A stretch of 64,000 bases of DNA from Saussurea involucrata (taxonomy: Eukaryota > Streptophyta > Magnoliopsida > Asterales > Asteraceae): positions 43,996,850 through 44,060,849 of the forward strand of contig CM066321.1 in the NCBI GenBank assembly GCA_033807775.1, in the 5' to 3' direction. The notes below the pieces were generated by a model. The model was not told the origin of the DNA, did not search any database, and saw nothing but the letters and a program-made list of their open reading frames with translations. Shown piece after piece: positions 42,411 to 52,284 of this stretch (the stretch's first letter is position 1; every line of letters starts with the position of its first letter). The position numbers and the translations under genes were made by a program.

Positions 42411-44631
42411 CCCCCCCTTCCTCATGATGAGTGGGGGAGGAATGGGAAGACTCAGCCATTGGTTTCGGTTCCCTGTCTTCTTGGCCAGGGATCCCCATAT
42501 AATCTTCAATCGCTGCTACTCTGTCTTCTAGGCCAGAAATAGGAGGAGTGATTTTGAAGAGCTCAGCACGATACCCCGTATTAAATTGCGTTGGTGCAGG
42601 GGCAGGGGCGGTCATGTTGTTCAGGATATGCTGCATCATTGTCTTCATTGAAGTCACCTCAGTCTTCATTGAATTGACGTCAGACTTCACAGAGCTCATG
42701 TCAGTCTTCACTGAACTGACTTCAGTCTTTACAGCAGACATATCTCCTTCTAGTTTTCCAATCGATGTCTTCAGCGTTGTGACCTCGCTAGACATGGTGT
42801 GAACTGATGTTTTGATGGAGAGGTAGTCTGTGTAGATGTCAGCGAGAACTTTGGCAAAGTCACCCAGAGTTTTATCAACCTTCTCTAAGTCAGCTTTGGA
42901 GGCTTTCTCTGCAACCACTGTTGTTAGCTTTGTAAGATTCTCTCCAGCGTTTGTTACAGCTGAAGAGTTGTCGGAGAGAGTAGTGGTGAGACCTGTCAGC
43001 TTCGTCTCTAGGGTCTTCAGAGAGGCGTTGTTGTCTCCCAAATTAGGACCTGTAACATATAAGTACTTGTGAATAGAGGAAAGCTCAAAAGTTTGGGGTT
43101 CAGTTATAGTGTATATGGGTTGGTGTATACCTGCAGGAGTATTGGTGAATGCATCAAAATCTCTGTGTCCTGAGAAGAGTTCCATGTCGTCAGCGAGAGT
43201 GCGTGTACGCATGGTCATCTCTGCAGGTCCTACATCCATCATTCCTTGAGGAGTGTCAGCTTTAGCTTCTGGAGGAATGACAGGTGCTTTAGTGATAACT
43301 GGATTAGAGTCCAATTGAGTAGAGGGAGAAGCGAAGGTTGAGAAAGTTGGTTGGGTGCGGTGTTCAGCGTTGGATCCGCTGAGAATCGCTTCTTCAGTCT
43401 GTAGAGAGACTGAAGGAGGTTGGGTAGATTCCAAGTTTGCAACCTCAGCGTTTAGAGACGCTGAAGCTGGGATTGAATGGGTGGCTTGTTCAGCTGTGGC
43501 AGAGCGTACCACTGAACGTTCCTTCAGCTCTTCGAGATGAACTAAGGAGTCTTCAGCAAGAGATTGCTGGGGTTGCTCCTTGGTTTTCTTAGTTCTTTTG
43601 GAACTAAGTTGGGTAGAGGATTGTTTCCTTTTATGAGAAGGAATGGAGGTTGCAGTTGGGGTATCAGCGATGGGTTTGTCCGCTGAAGGAGCTGCAGAAG
43701 TCGAAGAAGTAGGGTTGAGAAGAGTTAAAAGTGTAGAGAGACGTACCTCGTTTTCCACTGGTTTGAAGTCGAGGACCTTAGGTCCAACCTGAGAGAGTTT
43801 CAAGTCACCCTCTTTTGGGTAGTTGTCCTTAAGGCCTGTTTGGAAGACGGCGCTGATGAATCTTGGATATGGAACCCATGGAGATCGGTCAGTGGCGGAG
43901 TCTACTCTGAGTACCAGATCATCGTAGATTATCGATGCCCAGTCAATATGTAGACCTTTCAGCAAAGCATATCCCATTGCTTGCTGAGGTTGAGCGGCTT
44001 GATCAGAGGAGCCGGTCTTTGCAGTCATGCAGCTGATTAAGTGAGCGAAGATGAAATTCATCTCGCTGGGCATTTTGGATTTCTTGATGAGGGTCAGCTT
44101 CTTCTCAGGCTTCTTGTCCCTCCCAGTTTCCCATACATAGCCCATTTCATCGAAGAATGCAGTGATGGCTTCCCTATCTGAGTGTTTCTTGTGGTCAGGG
44201 AGGGGAACAAAAGGTTTTTCTTTGGTTGTGATGGGAAGGCTCTGGGCTTTGCGAATTATGGCAGGGGTGATTTTTATAGTGCCATTATCAGTATCACAGA
44301 GGATGCAGTCTATTTTTTTTAGGAGTCTTTGGTTGATGGTAGCTGAGAGTGTCTGGCAGAGTACCAAAACTGTGATAGCAGGAGGTGTTATGGTCAGGGC
44401 TGTGGATAGACAACAATTATTCAGGAAATTCACAGCATCATTCAGATGTGTGACTTGCTTTCGAGGAGGAAACTCGAGAAGCGCATAGAGGTTGTTGGTT
44501 TTCGTCCAATCCAGTTCTTCAAGAGAGAACTTAACCTGAGGAGCCTTGATGATTTCCAATTCCTCAGTAGTATCAGCAGCAGTGTTCTCAGCGATGGTGT
44601 TCTTGGCAGTGGAAATATCAGTAGATGCCAT
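42394..44631 (-). CDS. CopB ORF3, 745-codon open frame: globular domain, basic cluster, coiled coil
   Basis: Start ATG 44631 (MASTDISTAKN), two bases after a probable splice acceptor. Residues about 30-320 form a globular domain with IDCILCDTDNGTIKITPAI and ISCMTAKTGSSDQAAQPQ, the latter homologous to CopC ORF3. Residues about 330-350 hold KRKQ and KRTKKTK, nuclear-localisation-like. A Ser/Thr/Ala-rich linker follows, then a coiled coil (about 570-675) that includes five exact-length heptads (VKTEVSS, VKTDMSS, VKSDVNS, MKTEVTS) encoded by 21-bp tandem repeats at 42641-42736. No signal peptide or membrane span is seen. Not recognised as any named protein. I infer a nuclear, oligomeric protein, possibly DNA- or RNA-binding. 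TCAGCG occurs about once per 250 bp. Confidence 0.72.
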   Translation of the reverse strand: MASTDISTAKNTIAENTAADTTEELEIIKAPQVKFSLEELDWTKTNNLYALLEFPPRKQVTHLNDAVNFLNNCCLSTALTITPPAITVLVLCQTLSATINQRLLKKIDCILCDTDNGTIKITPAIIRKAQSLPITTKEKPFVPLPDHKKHSDREAITAFFDEMGYVWETGRDKKPEKKLTLIKKSKMPSEMNFIFAHLISCMTAKTGSSDQAAQPQQAMGYALLKGLHIDWASIIYDDLVLRVDSATDRSPWVPYPRFISAVFQTGLKDNYPKEGDLKLSQVGPKVLDFKPVENEVRLSTLLTLLNPTSSTSAAPSADKPIADTPTATSIPSHKRKQSSTQLSSKRTKKTKEQPQQSLAEDSLVHLEELKERSVVRSATAEQATHSIPASASLNAEVANLESTQPPSVSLQTEEAILSGSNAEHRTQPTFSTFASPSTQLDSNPVITKAPVIPPEAKADTPQGMMDVGPAEMTMRTRTLADDMELFSGHRDFDAFTNTPAGIHQPIYTITEPQTFELSSIHKYLYVTGPNLGDNNASLKTLETKLTGLTTTLSDNSSAVTNAGENLTKLTTVVAEKASKADLEKVDKTLGDFAKVLADIYTDYLSIKTSVHTMSSEVTTLKTSIGKLEGDMSAVKTEVSSVKTDMSSVKSDVNSMKTEVTSMKTMMQHILNNMTAPAPAPTQFNTGYRAELFKITPPISGLEDRVAAIEDYMGIPGQEDREPKPMAESSHSSPTHHEEGGGGEDI
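42641..42736 (-). repeat. 21-bp tandem repeats encoding coiled-coil heptads
   Basis: Units GTCAAGACTGAAGTCAGTTC-like on the element strand, about five in a row, each encoding one heptad of the pattern V/M-K-T/S-E/D-V/M-S/T-S. Confidence 0.85.
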
Positions 44632-44633
44632 TT

Positions 44634-45025
44634 CTGTATATCAATTCAACCAAAGATTATCAAATAAGAATAATCTTAATGTGGAAAGATTTTCCAATAA
44701 GATGGTTCGAATTTTGTCCATTTCATTCAGACAAAAAATGTCTTAATGAAGATTAGGATTTTTCTTGTTTTTGAAAAATGAAATGCAAACCCAAAAAAAA
44801 TCTTGTCATCCAGTTTCCTTTGAGAATTAGGATTCTGGAAATACATATGAAGAACAAGTTTAAGATTATGCGTTTAAACTTGAAGAACAACCATGAAAGG
44901 TTGTGTTCATAAAACCATGAAAGAAATGATTTCATTTTTGAAAAGTTCTTTTGTTTGATCTTGTAAAAACAAAGAATAAGATCATAAACAAGTTTAAGAA
45001 GTAGGTAAATAACAGAATTATTAAC
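44634..45025 (-). other. Probable 5'UTR intron of CopB ORF3 (392 bp)
   Basis: On the minus strand the donor is ACCAG|GTTAAT at 45026/45025 and the acceptor ATACAG|AAATGG at 44634/44633, so the ORF3 ATG is two bases into the second exon. The intervening DNA is AT- and T-rich with no open frame of interest. Retrotransposon genomic RNA normally keeps no introns, so removal would be expected only from a subgenomic ORF3 transcript. Predicted from sequence alone. Confidence 0.5.
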
Positions 45026-45602
45026 CTGGTTCGTTGAAGAAGAAGAAGTTCTTTAAAACTTGAGAGCACAAATGCAACAGTAATTCTTTCTTGCTTGGAG
45101 GAGAAGTTTTTCGCGTAAAGGAAAAATATAAACCCATAATTTGTTTATATAGTGAGATTAGAGAGAGAAAATCTTGAGCGGGAAAAGATTTTCATCATGA
45201 CACGGACACGTGTTTGCATTTGATTGGAAGGTAAACGAAACGTGCAAACGTGTGTCAGAAAAAGAACGTGTCGGGGCTTATCCGTTGCAATGACGTCACA
45301 ACTGTCCTTTCATATTTTAGGTTATCTCTGAGGTTTTGAAAACTCAGGGACACTTTTGAAAACATGAAGCACTGAATAGAAATATCAGTGTTGGTTTTAG
45401 AAATTTCAAAGTATCGCCGATTAAGGAAGAGATATTCAGCGATGCAATTTGTTTTGAAATCTTGCATTCACATGCGATTCTCAGAGAGAGAAACACATAC
45501 CTTGATATCAGCGAATCAAGTTTATTCAGAGAGAAGATGATAGAATAGGTTATACAAGTTGATTTTATCCTATCGCTGATCAAATGTGAACCGCTGAAGA
45601 TT
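45026..45602 (-). promoter_or_regulatory. Candidate internal promoter for CopB ORF3
   Basis: Between the pol stop and ORF3, read on the minus strand: TGACGTCA (45298-45291, palindromic bZIP site), CACGTG G-box inside ACACGTGT (45213-45206), CCAAT (45227-45223), TATATAAA (45151-45144), then a CT/A-rich leader to the donor at 45026. Spacing from TATA to leader is normal for a plant gene. The same order of TGACGT, CCAAT and TATA occurs before CopC ORF3. It also has several TCAGCG words near the pol end (45430-45600). Confidence 0.6.
45144..45151 (-). promoter_or_regulatory. TATA box for CopB ORF3
   Basis: TATATAAA in the context CACTATATAAACAAA on the minus strand, about 120 bases from the predicted donor of the leader exon. 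Confidence 0.6.
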
Positions 45603-47177
45603 TTACTCTTCAAAGTTCAGCATTCCAAGCTCGTTGATGAGAAAATTGAATCTTGTCTCATCAAGAGGTTTGGTGAACAGATCAGCTAACTGATAATCAG
45701 TTGGGATAAAGTGAAGTTCTATATCACCATTCATCACATGATCTCTGATAAAATGATACCTGATTTCGATGTGTTTTGTCTTTGAGTGTAGCACTGGATT
45801 GTTGGCTATAGCGATGGCACTTGTGCTGTCGCAATAGATTGGAATATGTGAGAGCTGAAGATCATAGTCTAGTAGTTGATTTCTCATCCACAATACCTGA
45901 GAGCAACAGCTTCCAGTGGCTACATACTCAGCTTCAGCTGTGGAGGTGGACACTGAGTTTTGCTTTTTACTTGTCCAACTCACCAGCTTTCCACCCAGGA
46001 GCTGACAGCCTCCTGTGGTGCTTTTCCTATCCAACTTGCAACCTGCAAAATCACTATCTGAATAGGCGATTAGATCGAACCCTGAGTCTTTGGGATACCA
46101 AAGACCTAGGTTCGCAGTACCCTTAAGATATCGAAAAATTCGCTTTACAGCGGTCATATGAGATATCTTGGGTTCAGCTTGATATCGTGCACACAAACAG
46201 GTTGCGTACATAATATCGGGTCGGCTAGCTGTAAGATACAAGAGAGAGCCGATCATCCCACGGTACAGCGTGACATCAACAGGAATACCATTAGTATCCT
46301 TGTCTAGTGTCAGCGGTGGTGCCATAGGGGTTTTGATAGCTGAACTCTGGGTTAAGTCGAATTTCTTCAGCATATCTTTAACATACTTTCCTTGATTAAT
46401 GAAAGTTCCTTTTTCATTTTGCTTTATCTGAAGACCAAGGAAATATGTTAGTTCACCCATCATGCTCATTTTATACTCATCTTTCATTCTATCAGCGAAA
46501 CGAGTACAAAGATCAGGGTTAGTAGAGCCAAATATAATGTCATCAACATATATCTGAACAAGAATGATATGACCTGTTACTTTCCTGAAAAATAGAGTCT
46601 TGTCAATTTTACCACGCTCAAATTGTTCAATATGGAGATAAGTAGATAGAGTGTCATACCATGCACGTGGAGCTTGCTTTAAGCCATAAAGTGCCTTATC
46701 CAGTTTATAAACATAACCTGGACGCTTAGGATCTGAGAATCCTGGAGGTTGTTCCACATAGACTTCTTCATTCAGCTTTCCATTTAGAAACGCTGACTTA
46801 ACATCCATCTGATATACTTTGAAGTCTTTGTGTACAGCGTATGCTAAGAATAGACGAATAGATTCTAGTCTTGCTACTGGAGCAAATGTTTCGTCGTAAT
46901 CTATGCCTTCCTCTTGTCTGTATCCCTGAGCAACAAGTCGAGCCTTGTTGCGGGTTACAGTTCCATGTTCGTCCAACTTGTTTCGATAGACCCATTTAGT
47001 GCCTATTACTGTTTTATCAGTTGGTCTCCGAACAAGTTTCCAAACTTTGTTTCTTTCGAATTCAGTCAGCTCTTATTGCATTGCGCTGACCCAGTTTGGA
47101 TCTTTGAGGGCATCATCTATTTTCTTTGGTTCAGTTAGAGAAATAAAGTTAACAAATAAACAAATATTACCTGCACT
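45603..47177 (-). pseudogene. CopB reverse transcriptase and RNase H
   Basis: From 47177 the frame has DPNWVSAMQ-stop-ELTEFERNKVW, with TAA at about 47083-47081 where the family has Glu. From 46976 it is open for 457 codons: RLVAQGYRQEEGIDYDETF, MDVKSAFLNGKLNEE (motif A), LYGLKQAPRAWYDTL, the active site IYVDDIIFGS, MSMMGELTYFLGLQIKQ, MIGSLLYLTASRPDIMYATC, then RNase H SDSDFAGCKLDRKSTTGG, TAEAEYVATGSCC, CDSTSAIAIANNP, DLFTKPLDETRF, ending LNFEE. All catalytic aspartates are present, so only the nonsense codons upstream disable it. Confidence 0.95.
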
Positions 47178-48881
47178 TCATCGAGTCTGAACACCAGCGT
47201 TTGGATCACCAAGAATTTGATCAATTGGGTGATTTACAGTCCATCGCTGAGCCAGAGCGTGAGACGCTGACTCAAACTGAATTGGAGGAGCTGAAGATGA
47301 GGCTTCAGCAGCTTCTGGAGTATCAGCCAAGAGAGGAATGGGTGCAGTTGTCATTATATTCACTGATTGCTGAGAAGTAGATGGAATGTCTGAGACATTT
47401 GGTTCAGAAGCAGGTATAGTGTTTAAAGGAACAATTGAGACCCATGATGTTTCAGCTTCACTATTCTGCATATTTTGAATGATAGTAGGACTATCATCTT
47501 CAACTGTATGAGTACGAGGAGTGAGAATATCTTCTGAATCACCAAGATGAGAAAACATCCATTGATTCAGTTCTTCAGTATCAGCGGACGGTTTAGAGTT
47601 CGCTGAATGGGATTCGTCAAACGTGACGTGAATAGTTTCTTCTACAGTTTGTCTTCTTCGATTGAAGACTCTGAAGGCTTTGGAGATTGAAGAATATCCA
47701 AGAAAGATTCCATCATCAGCCTTAGGATCAAACTTTCCAAGGGCATCTCTGTTGTTCAGTATGAAACACTGACATCCAAAGATGTGAAGAAAGCTGATTG
47801 AAGGCTTTCTCCCATGAAAAAGTTCATAGGCTGTTTTATTGAATCTTTTGACTATCAGCGACCTGTTTTGCGTAAAACAAGCAGTGTTGACAGCTTCTGC
47901 CCAAAACTGAGTAGGCAGGGGAGAATCGCTGAGCATTGAACGTACAACTTCAATAATTGTTCTATTTCTTCTTTCAGCGACTCCATTTTGTTGCGGTGTT
48001 CTCACTGATGAAAAGTTGTGAGAAATACCCTTACTCTCAAAGAAGGAATCAAGAGAACCGTTTTTGAATTCAGTCCCATGATCACTCCTTATTGAGCGAA
48101 CGGTCAAGTTGTTCAGGGTTTCCATCTTCCGAACAAAGGTGATGAGTTCTTCAGGGGTGTCACTCTTGGAACGAAGAAACATAACCCATGTATAACGAGA
48201 GAATTCATCAACTATGACCAGTGTATATTTTTTTCCAGCGATGGATTGTTTGTTAACAGGGCCAAACAAATCCATATGGAGAAGTTGTAGAGGAGATGAC
48301 ACTGAGGAGACTTGCTTTGACTTAAAGCTTGCTTTGGTCTGCTTCCCTTTCTCACACGCTGAACATAAAGACTCTTTGGCGTATGAGTGCTGAGGTAGAC
48401 CAGTGACTAACTCTTTTGAAGAAAGAGTGTTCAGTGTCTTGAAATTCAGATGAGAGAGCCTCTTATGCCATAGCCAGTTGACATCAGATGAGGCTTTTGA
48501 GAAGAAACAGGAGTTCTCAGTGGTTGTTGAGTCCATGTTTATTACATAAACATTTTCCAAACGATAACTGCTGAGAGCTATCTTCTCCTTTTTGTCAGCG
48601 ACAAAGCAGGATTCCTTGGTAAAGATTACCTTGTTATCCATGTCACAAAGCTGACTGATGCTTAAAAGATTATGCTTCAGCCCTTCAACATATGCGACTC
48701 TTCTGAATGTTGTTGTACCATTTGAGAGTACGCCAAACCCTCGGGTATGTCCTTTTCCATTTCCACCGAAAGTCACAGAGGGACCCTTCTCTTCCTTGTA
48801 TTCAGCGAGCAGGCTTTTCTTTCCAGTCATGTGTCTAGAGCATCCGCTATCGAGATACCAGATACCCTTCTTAACCTGCAT
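47178..48881 (-). pseudogene. CopB protease and integrase (567 codons)
   Basis: The frame reads WYLDSGCSRHMTGKKSLLA (protease D-S-G), VEGLKHNLLSISQLCD, then HHCC LWHKRLSHLNFKTL and CSACEKGKQTKASF, integrase core LLHMDLFGPVNKQS (Asp), IRSDHGTEFKN (Asp), RTPQQNGVAERRNRTIIE (Glu), QFWAEAVNTACF and a C-terminal GIFLGYSSISKAFRVFNRR. The tail is Ser/Pro/Thr-rich and ends at TGA 47178-47180, at a codon where CGA is likely original. The same frame continues into the reverse transcriptase, so the stop is a nonsense mutation in the polyprotein. Confidence 0.95.
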
Positions 48882-49915
48882 TACAAAGGAAGATTAGTTT
48901 TTCTTGGGTACCCACTTAACCATGTGTACACGTTTGTCAGTAGAAGTAATTGGAATGGAAGGTTCAGCAGTCTTCGCAGCATTTGAAGATTCAGCTTTGT
49001 TATTCTTCACTTTGGTTAATTTCTTAACCTCAGTGGTCTTCTTTGCCTTGGGGGCAATGATCTTCACCTTAGCTATCTTTTCATCTTTGGTGGCTGTGGG
49101 GCACTTACTAGCAATATGATCAGTGAGTCCACAGTGATAACATTTCCTATAACTAAAAGTAGTTCTAGGACCATTTGAATGCTGAGCTTTAGATTTTGAA
49201 TTAGATGTACCAGCACCAAGTAATCTATTTGCTTTTGAAATGGGAGGAACTCTCAGTTCTTCGGATTTCATACCAAGGACATCCACTCTGATTCTAGGAG
49301 TAGATCGTTGAATAGATCCACGCTGAGTAGATCCAGAGATCTGATTCCTTGATCCAGAGGGATGAATCACTAAAGCTTTAGAAGCATTCAGCTTAGGTAC
49401 TAAGGTACCCTTCTGAGGATTTTGGTTAAAAGTAATTCCTTTACCTTTATCTTTAAAGACAGAGGTAGGTTTTGGATAAACCATTTTCTCTTTACCTTTT
49501 GAAGAGGTAGAAATTTCCTCAGGGATAGTCGGTCTAGACGAGGAACACTGAGAGGATGAAGTATCAGCGACTGAGGATACGAAAGTTCCAAATAAGAGCA
49601 TGGAACGATCAGTGGTTGGTTCAAGAGTATCAGCTTTGTAACCAAGACCATGTTTATCACTCAGGGGAATCTGAGACTTAATTATCTCAGTGATCTTTGT
49701 TGAGGAATTATACCATCCATCAATAGTAGCTTTTCCAGCTCTTAATGCAGCGACAACTTCTTCGCGCTCGATTTTGACTAGCTGATTTAAATGCACTTGA
49801 TCTTTAAAATCTTCTTCAATTTTAGAAAGATTTTCTATTTGAAGGTGACAGTTTTTAAGCTGTTCAGCGAGATCAAGGTTTTGATTTTCAACTACCGTTT
49901 TGCCATTATAAACTT
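48882..49915 (-). pseudogene. CopB gag, C-terminal part with second zinc knuckle
   Basis: After a one-base frameshift near 49916 the frame reads EVYNGKTVVENQNLDLAEQL, a coiled-coil stretch, then MHLNQLVKIEREEVVAALRA and IDGWYNSS, a Ser/Thr-rich linker and a CCHC-like knuckle CYHCGLTDHIASKC (about 49150-49109). It ends MVKWVPKKN and TAA at 48894-48896. Protease continues in the same frame 13 codons later, so the TAA lies between gag and pol in frame, as CopC also has a stop after VPKN. This could be programmed readthrough. Confidence 0.85.
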
Positions 49916-50190
49916 CTAGTCAAGAGATCGATTTTACGAAGACTATCAGCTTCATCAATATTTTCAATATTTGTAAAGAAGGAAGGTGATACCTGAATTG
50001 CAGAGGTTGAAGTGGAGGGAATGTCTGAACTTTTTTCCTCATCTTCAATCTTGGCCATAAGACAGAGATTGGCTTCATCAACTTCAGAGTCAGATGATGA
50101 TTCTTCTTCATCAGAAGCAGCCCAGTCATAGTTAGCCATCAGGCCTTTGCCTTTCTTTTTAAAGCTTTTCAGCTTCGCATACTTTTCTTG
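49906..50190 (-). pseudogene. CopB gag, acidic middle part
   Basis: A one-base shift in an A run at about 50185 separates this from the N-terminal gag frame. The segment reads KYAKLKSFKKKGKGLMANYD then acidic EEESSSDSEVDEANLC, as in other Sirevirus gag proteins, and ends at the next frameshift near 49916. Confidence 0.8.
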
Positions 50191-51233
50191 GGAAACGCTG
50201 GGTTTCTCGACACTTTCTTAGAACTGCACTCGTTAGCGAAATGTCCTATCTTTTCGCAGTTAAAACAAGTAGTAGTAGCCTTATCAACAAGAGCTGATGA
50301 TCTTGGCTTGTCAGTAATGGAAAGAGGTTTATTCTTTCTGAACATTTTCTTTTTGGCGAATCTCCTGAACTTTTTAGTGAGGAGAGCCAAAGATTCATCA
50401 TCATCTGAAGAGTCAGAATCTGATGACCTTTCAGAGTTACTCTCCAACTCAGTGATAGTGACCGAGGGTCGCTGAGTGGAAGGTTCCTCTGAGATTAAAG
50501 CAACAGGGGTGCTTTTGGAATCTTTTACAAGATTCTTCTTAAGATGACTCGATTGCTCATGATTCAGCATCGTGACATATAAGGTAGAAAGGGTCATTGA
50601 TTTTCGATCCTTTGACAGCTTGAGACACATAGAATAACTGTCCCAGCTTTCAGGTAAACATTCTAAAAACTTTGTCAGCACTTCAAAGTTAGAATATTCC
50701 TTACCAACAGTTTTCAGATCTATTATTAAACAGTTGAAACGTTGGGGAACTTCAGAGAGAGTTTCATTCTTACCACAAATGAAGCTTTCGTACTGTCTTA
50801 CCAGGTTGATCTTTCGAGAGTCCTGGACTTCAGCAGTACCTTCATACTGAACACAGATTGTGTCCCACATAGCTTTTGAGGTTTTCAGGTTCATGACGGA
50901 ATGGTAGACTTCGTCAGGAAGAGCCATGGATAGTATGGATCTGGCTTTTGTGTCGATAGCCACTTTCTTCTTATCTTTGTCAGTCCACATATGAACTTCC
51001 TTAGGAATCAGCCTTTCTGGAATAGCAGGTCTATTCTCAGCGACTGGAACTGCAGCATCAATTCTTACAGGAATATATGGGCCGTTTTCAAGATAATAAG
51101 GCATAGTAGGGTCTACACCTTCTAAGAAGAGAATCATCCTATTTTTCCATAGATTAAAATTATCTCTGGAGAATCTAGGGGGTTTAGCAAGAGAACCATT
51201 GTCAATATAGTTTGTGTTTGTGTTGGTAGCCAT
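50169..51233 (-). pseudogene. CopB gag, N-terminal part
   Basis: Start ATG 51233 (MATNTNTNYIDNGSLAKPP). Gag motifs: FNLWKNRMILFLEGVDPTM, SKAMWDTICVQYEGTAEVQ, YESFICGKNETLSEVPQRFN, LECLPESWDSYSMCLKL, then a knuckle CFNCEKIGHFANECSSK (about 50266-50216). The last four codons are read out of frame because of the indel. It matches CopC gag in design, and both begin MA(T/N)xNN followed by GSLxKPP. Confidence 0.93.
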
Positions 51234-51301
51234 TTTCAGAAATAGCAAGGAAGAGAAATCTTAGTATAGATTAGATCTTGTTTATGAGATTAAACAAATC
51301 C

Positions 51302-51313
51302 GCTCTGATACCA
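51302..51313 (-). other. CopB primer-binding site (initiator tRNA-Met)
   Basis: Minus-strand TGGTATCAGAGC, two bases from the 5' LTR. Confidence 0.93.
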
Positions 51314-51315
51314 CT

Positions 51316-52279
51316 TGTTGGTCCCAAAGGGCTATACAAGTTTGTAGAAGGGGGGTTGAATACAAACACACAGATTTTACTTTTCTAAATTGTTTATTGA
51401 TAAATCATTAACAATTTACAGCTTGTTGCGGAACAAGATTAAGGATAAACCTAAATGTAAACAAGTTGGAACACTAAGTTTCTTGCACTAAGAAATAGAA
51501 GGAAATTACTAATAATAACCTATCTCAAGATAAGAAGGATGAACTTGTCCAGAGTTAGCAAGTTACTTCAAAATGAAGTGAGTTCTTCTTCTTATATACT
51601 GCATGCATTTAATGCATGGCAGTTTACACTTTACACGTGGCTGCAGCTGATTGGTTGAATGTCATTGACCTTTGTTGACAACCTTAGTAGTCGCATGTTT
51701 GAACAGTGTAGTATCAGAGTGGTTGTACGATTTCACACAATAAGGAGGTTCTTTTCTGACATATCGTATGGAGTCGTGCAAGGGTGGTTAAGACAAAAGT
51801 ACGTTGTACGGAGGACTTCATGATCAGCTTTTCGTTGATTCAGCGCTTTACCATTGTTTATCAGCGAATGATAAAGTTCAGCGATAGCTGAAGTCTTGTA
51901 CTTGATACTTCACGTTGAGTGGACAAATCTGAGTCTTCGCTGATCCGCATCAGTTCATTAGGAGACTTGTCACTGGTTCTTCAGCTTGATCTTCGACTTC
52001 AGCGTAGAACCTATGTTAACGTGAAACTTGTCTTTAGAGATCATAAGTAAACAACTAACTTATCAGTGATCACCATAAGTACTGAACAGACTCAGAGCAT
52101 TATGGTGAATAGTGTTCGCTGAATGTTTAATCTAAAGGGCGAGAGTTCCTATCAGCGGTACTGTAAGATCTTAGTACTTATCAGCGATAGTGAAACTCTG
52201 ATACATATTGTTTACTTACAATTTTCACTAAGTATATAAGAGAGGGTCATTATCAAATCACTGAGGGTTTGGATCAACA
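51316..52279 (-). repeat. CopB 5' LTR (964 bp)
   Basis: Exactly the same length as the 3' LTR. On the element strand it has a TATATAAG core-promoter motif at 51598-51591. Eight TCAGCG/CGCTGA words are present; one that is TCAGCG in the 3' LTR is TCAGTG here and one vice versa, consistent with C-to-T decay at CpG. Confidence 0.97.
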
Positions 52280-52284
52280 ATTGG

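Larger units (their letters stand above)
39294..52279 (-). mobile_element. CopB: Sirevirus-like Ty1/copia retrotransposon with long third ORF, 12,986 bp
   Basis: Two 964-bp LTRs (39294-40257 and 51316-52279) and a perfect ATTGG duplication. On the minus strand: primer-binding site, gag with CCHC knuckles, protease, integrase, reverse transcriptase, RNase H, about 1 kb of promoter-like spacer, ORF3, polypurine tract. About 27 differences between the LTRs by hand alignment (about 2.8%), so it is somewhat younger than CopC. TCAGCG/CGCTGA is found about 55 times. gag has two frameshifts and pol two nonsense codons, so it is not autonomous now. Confidence 0.95.
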
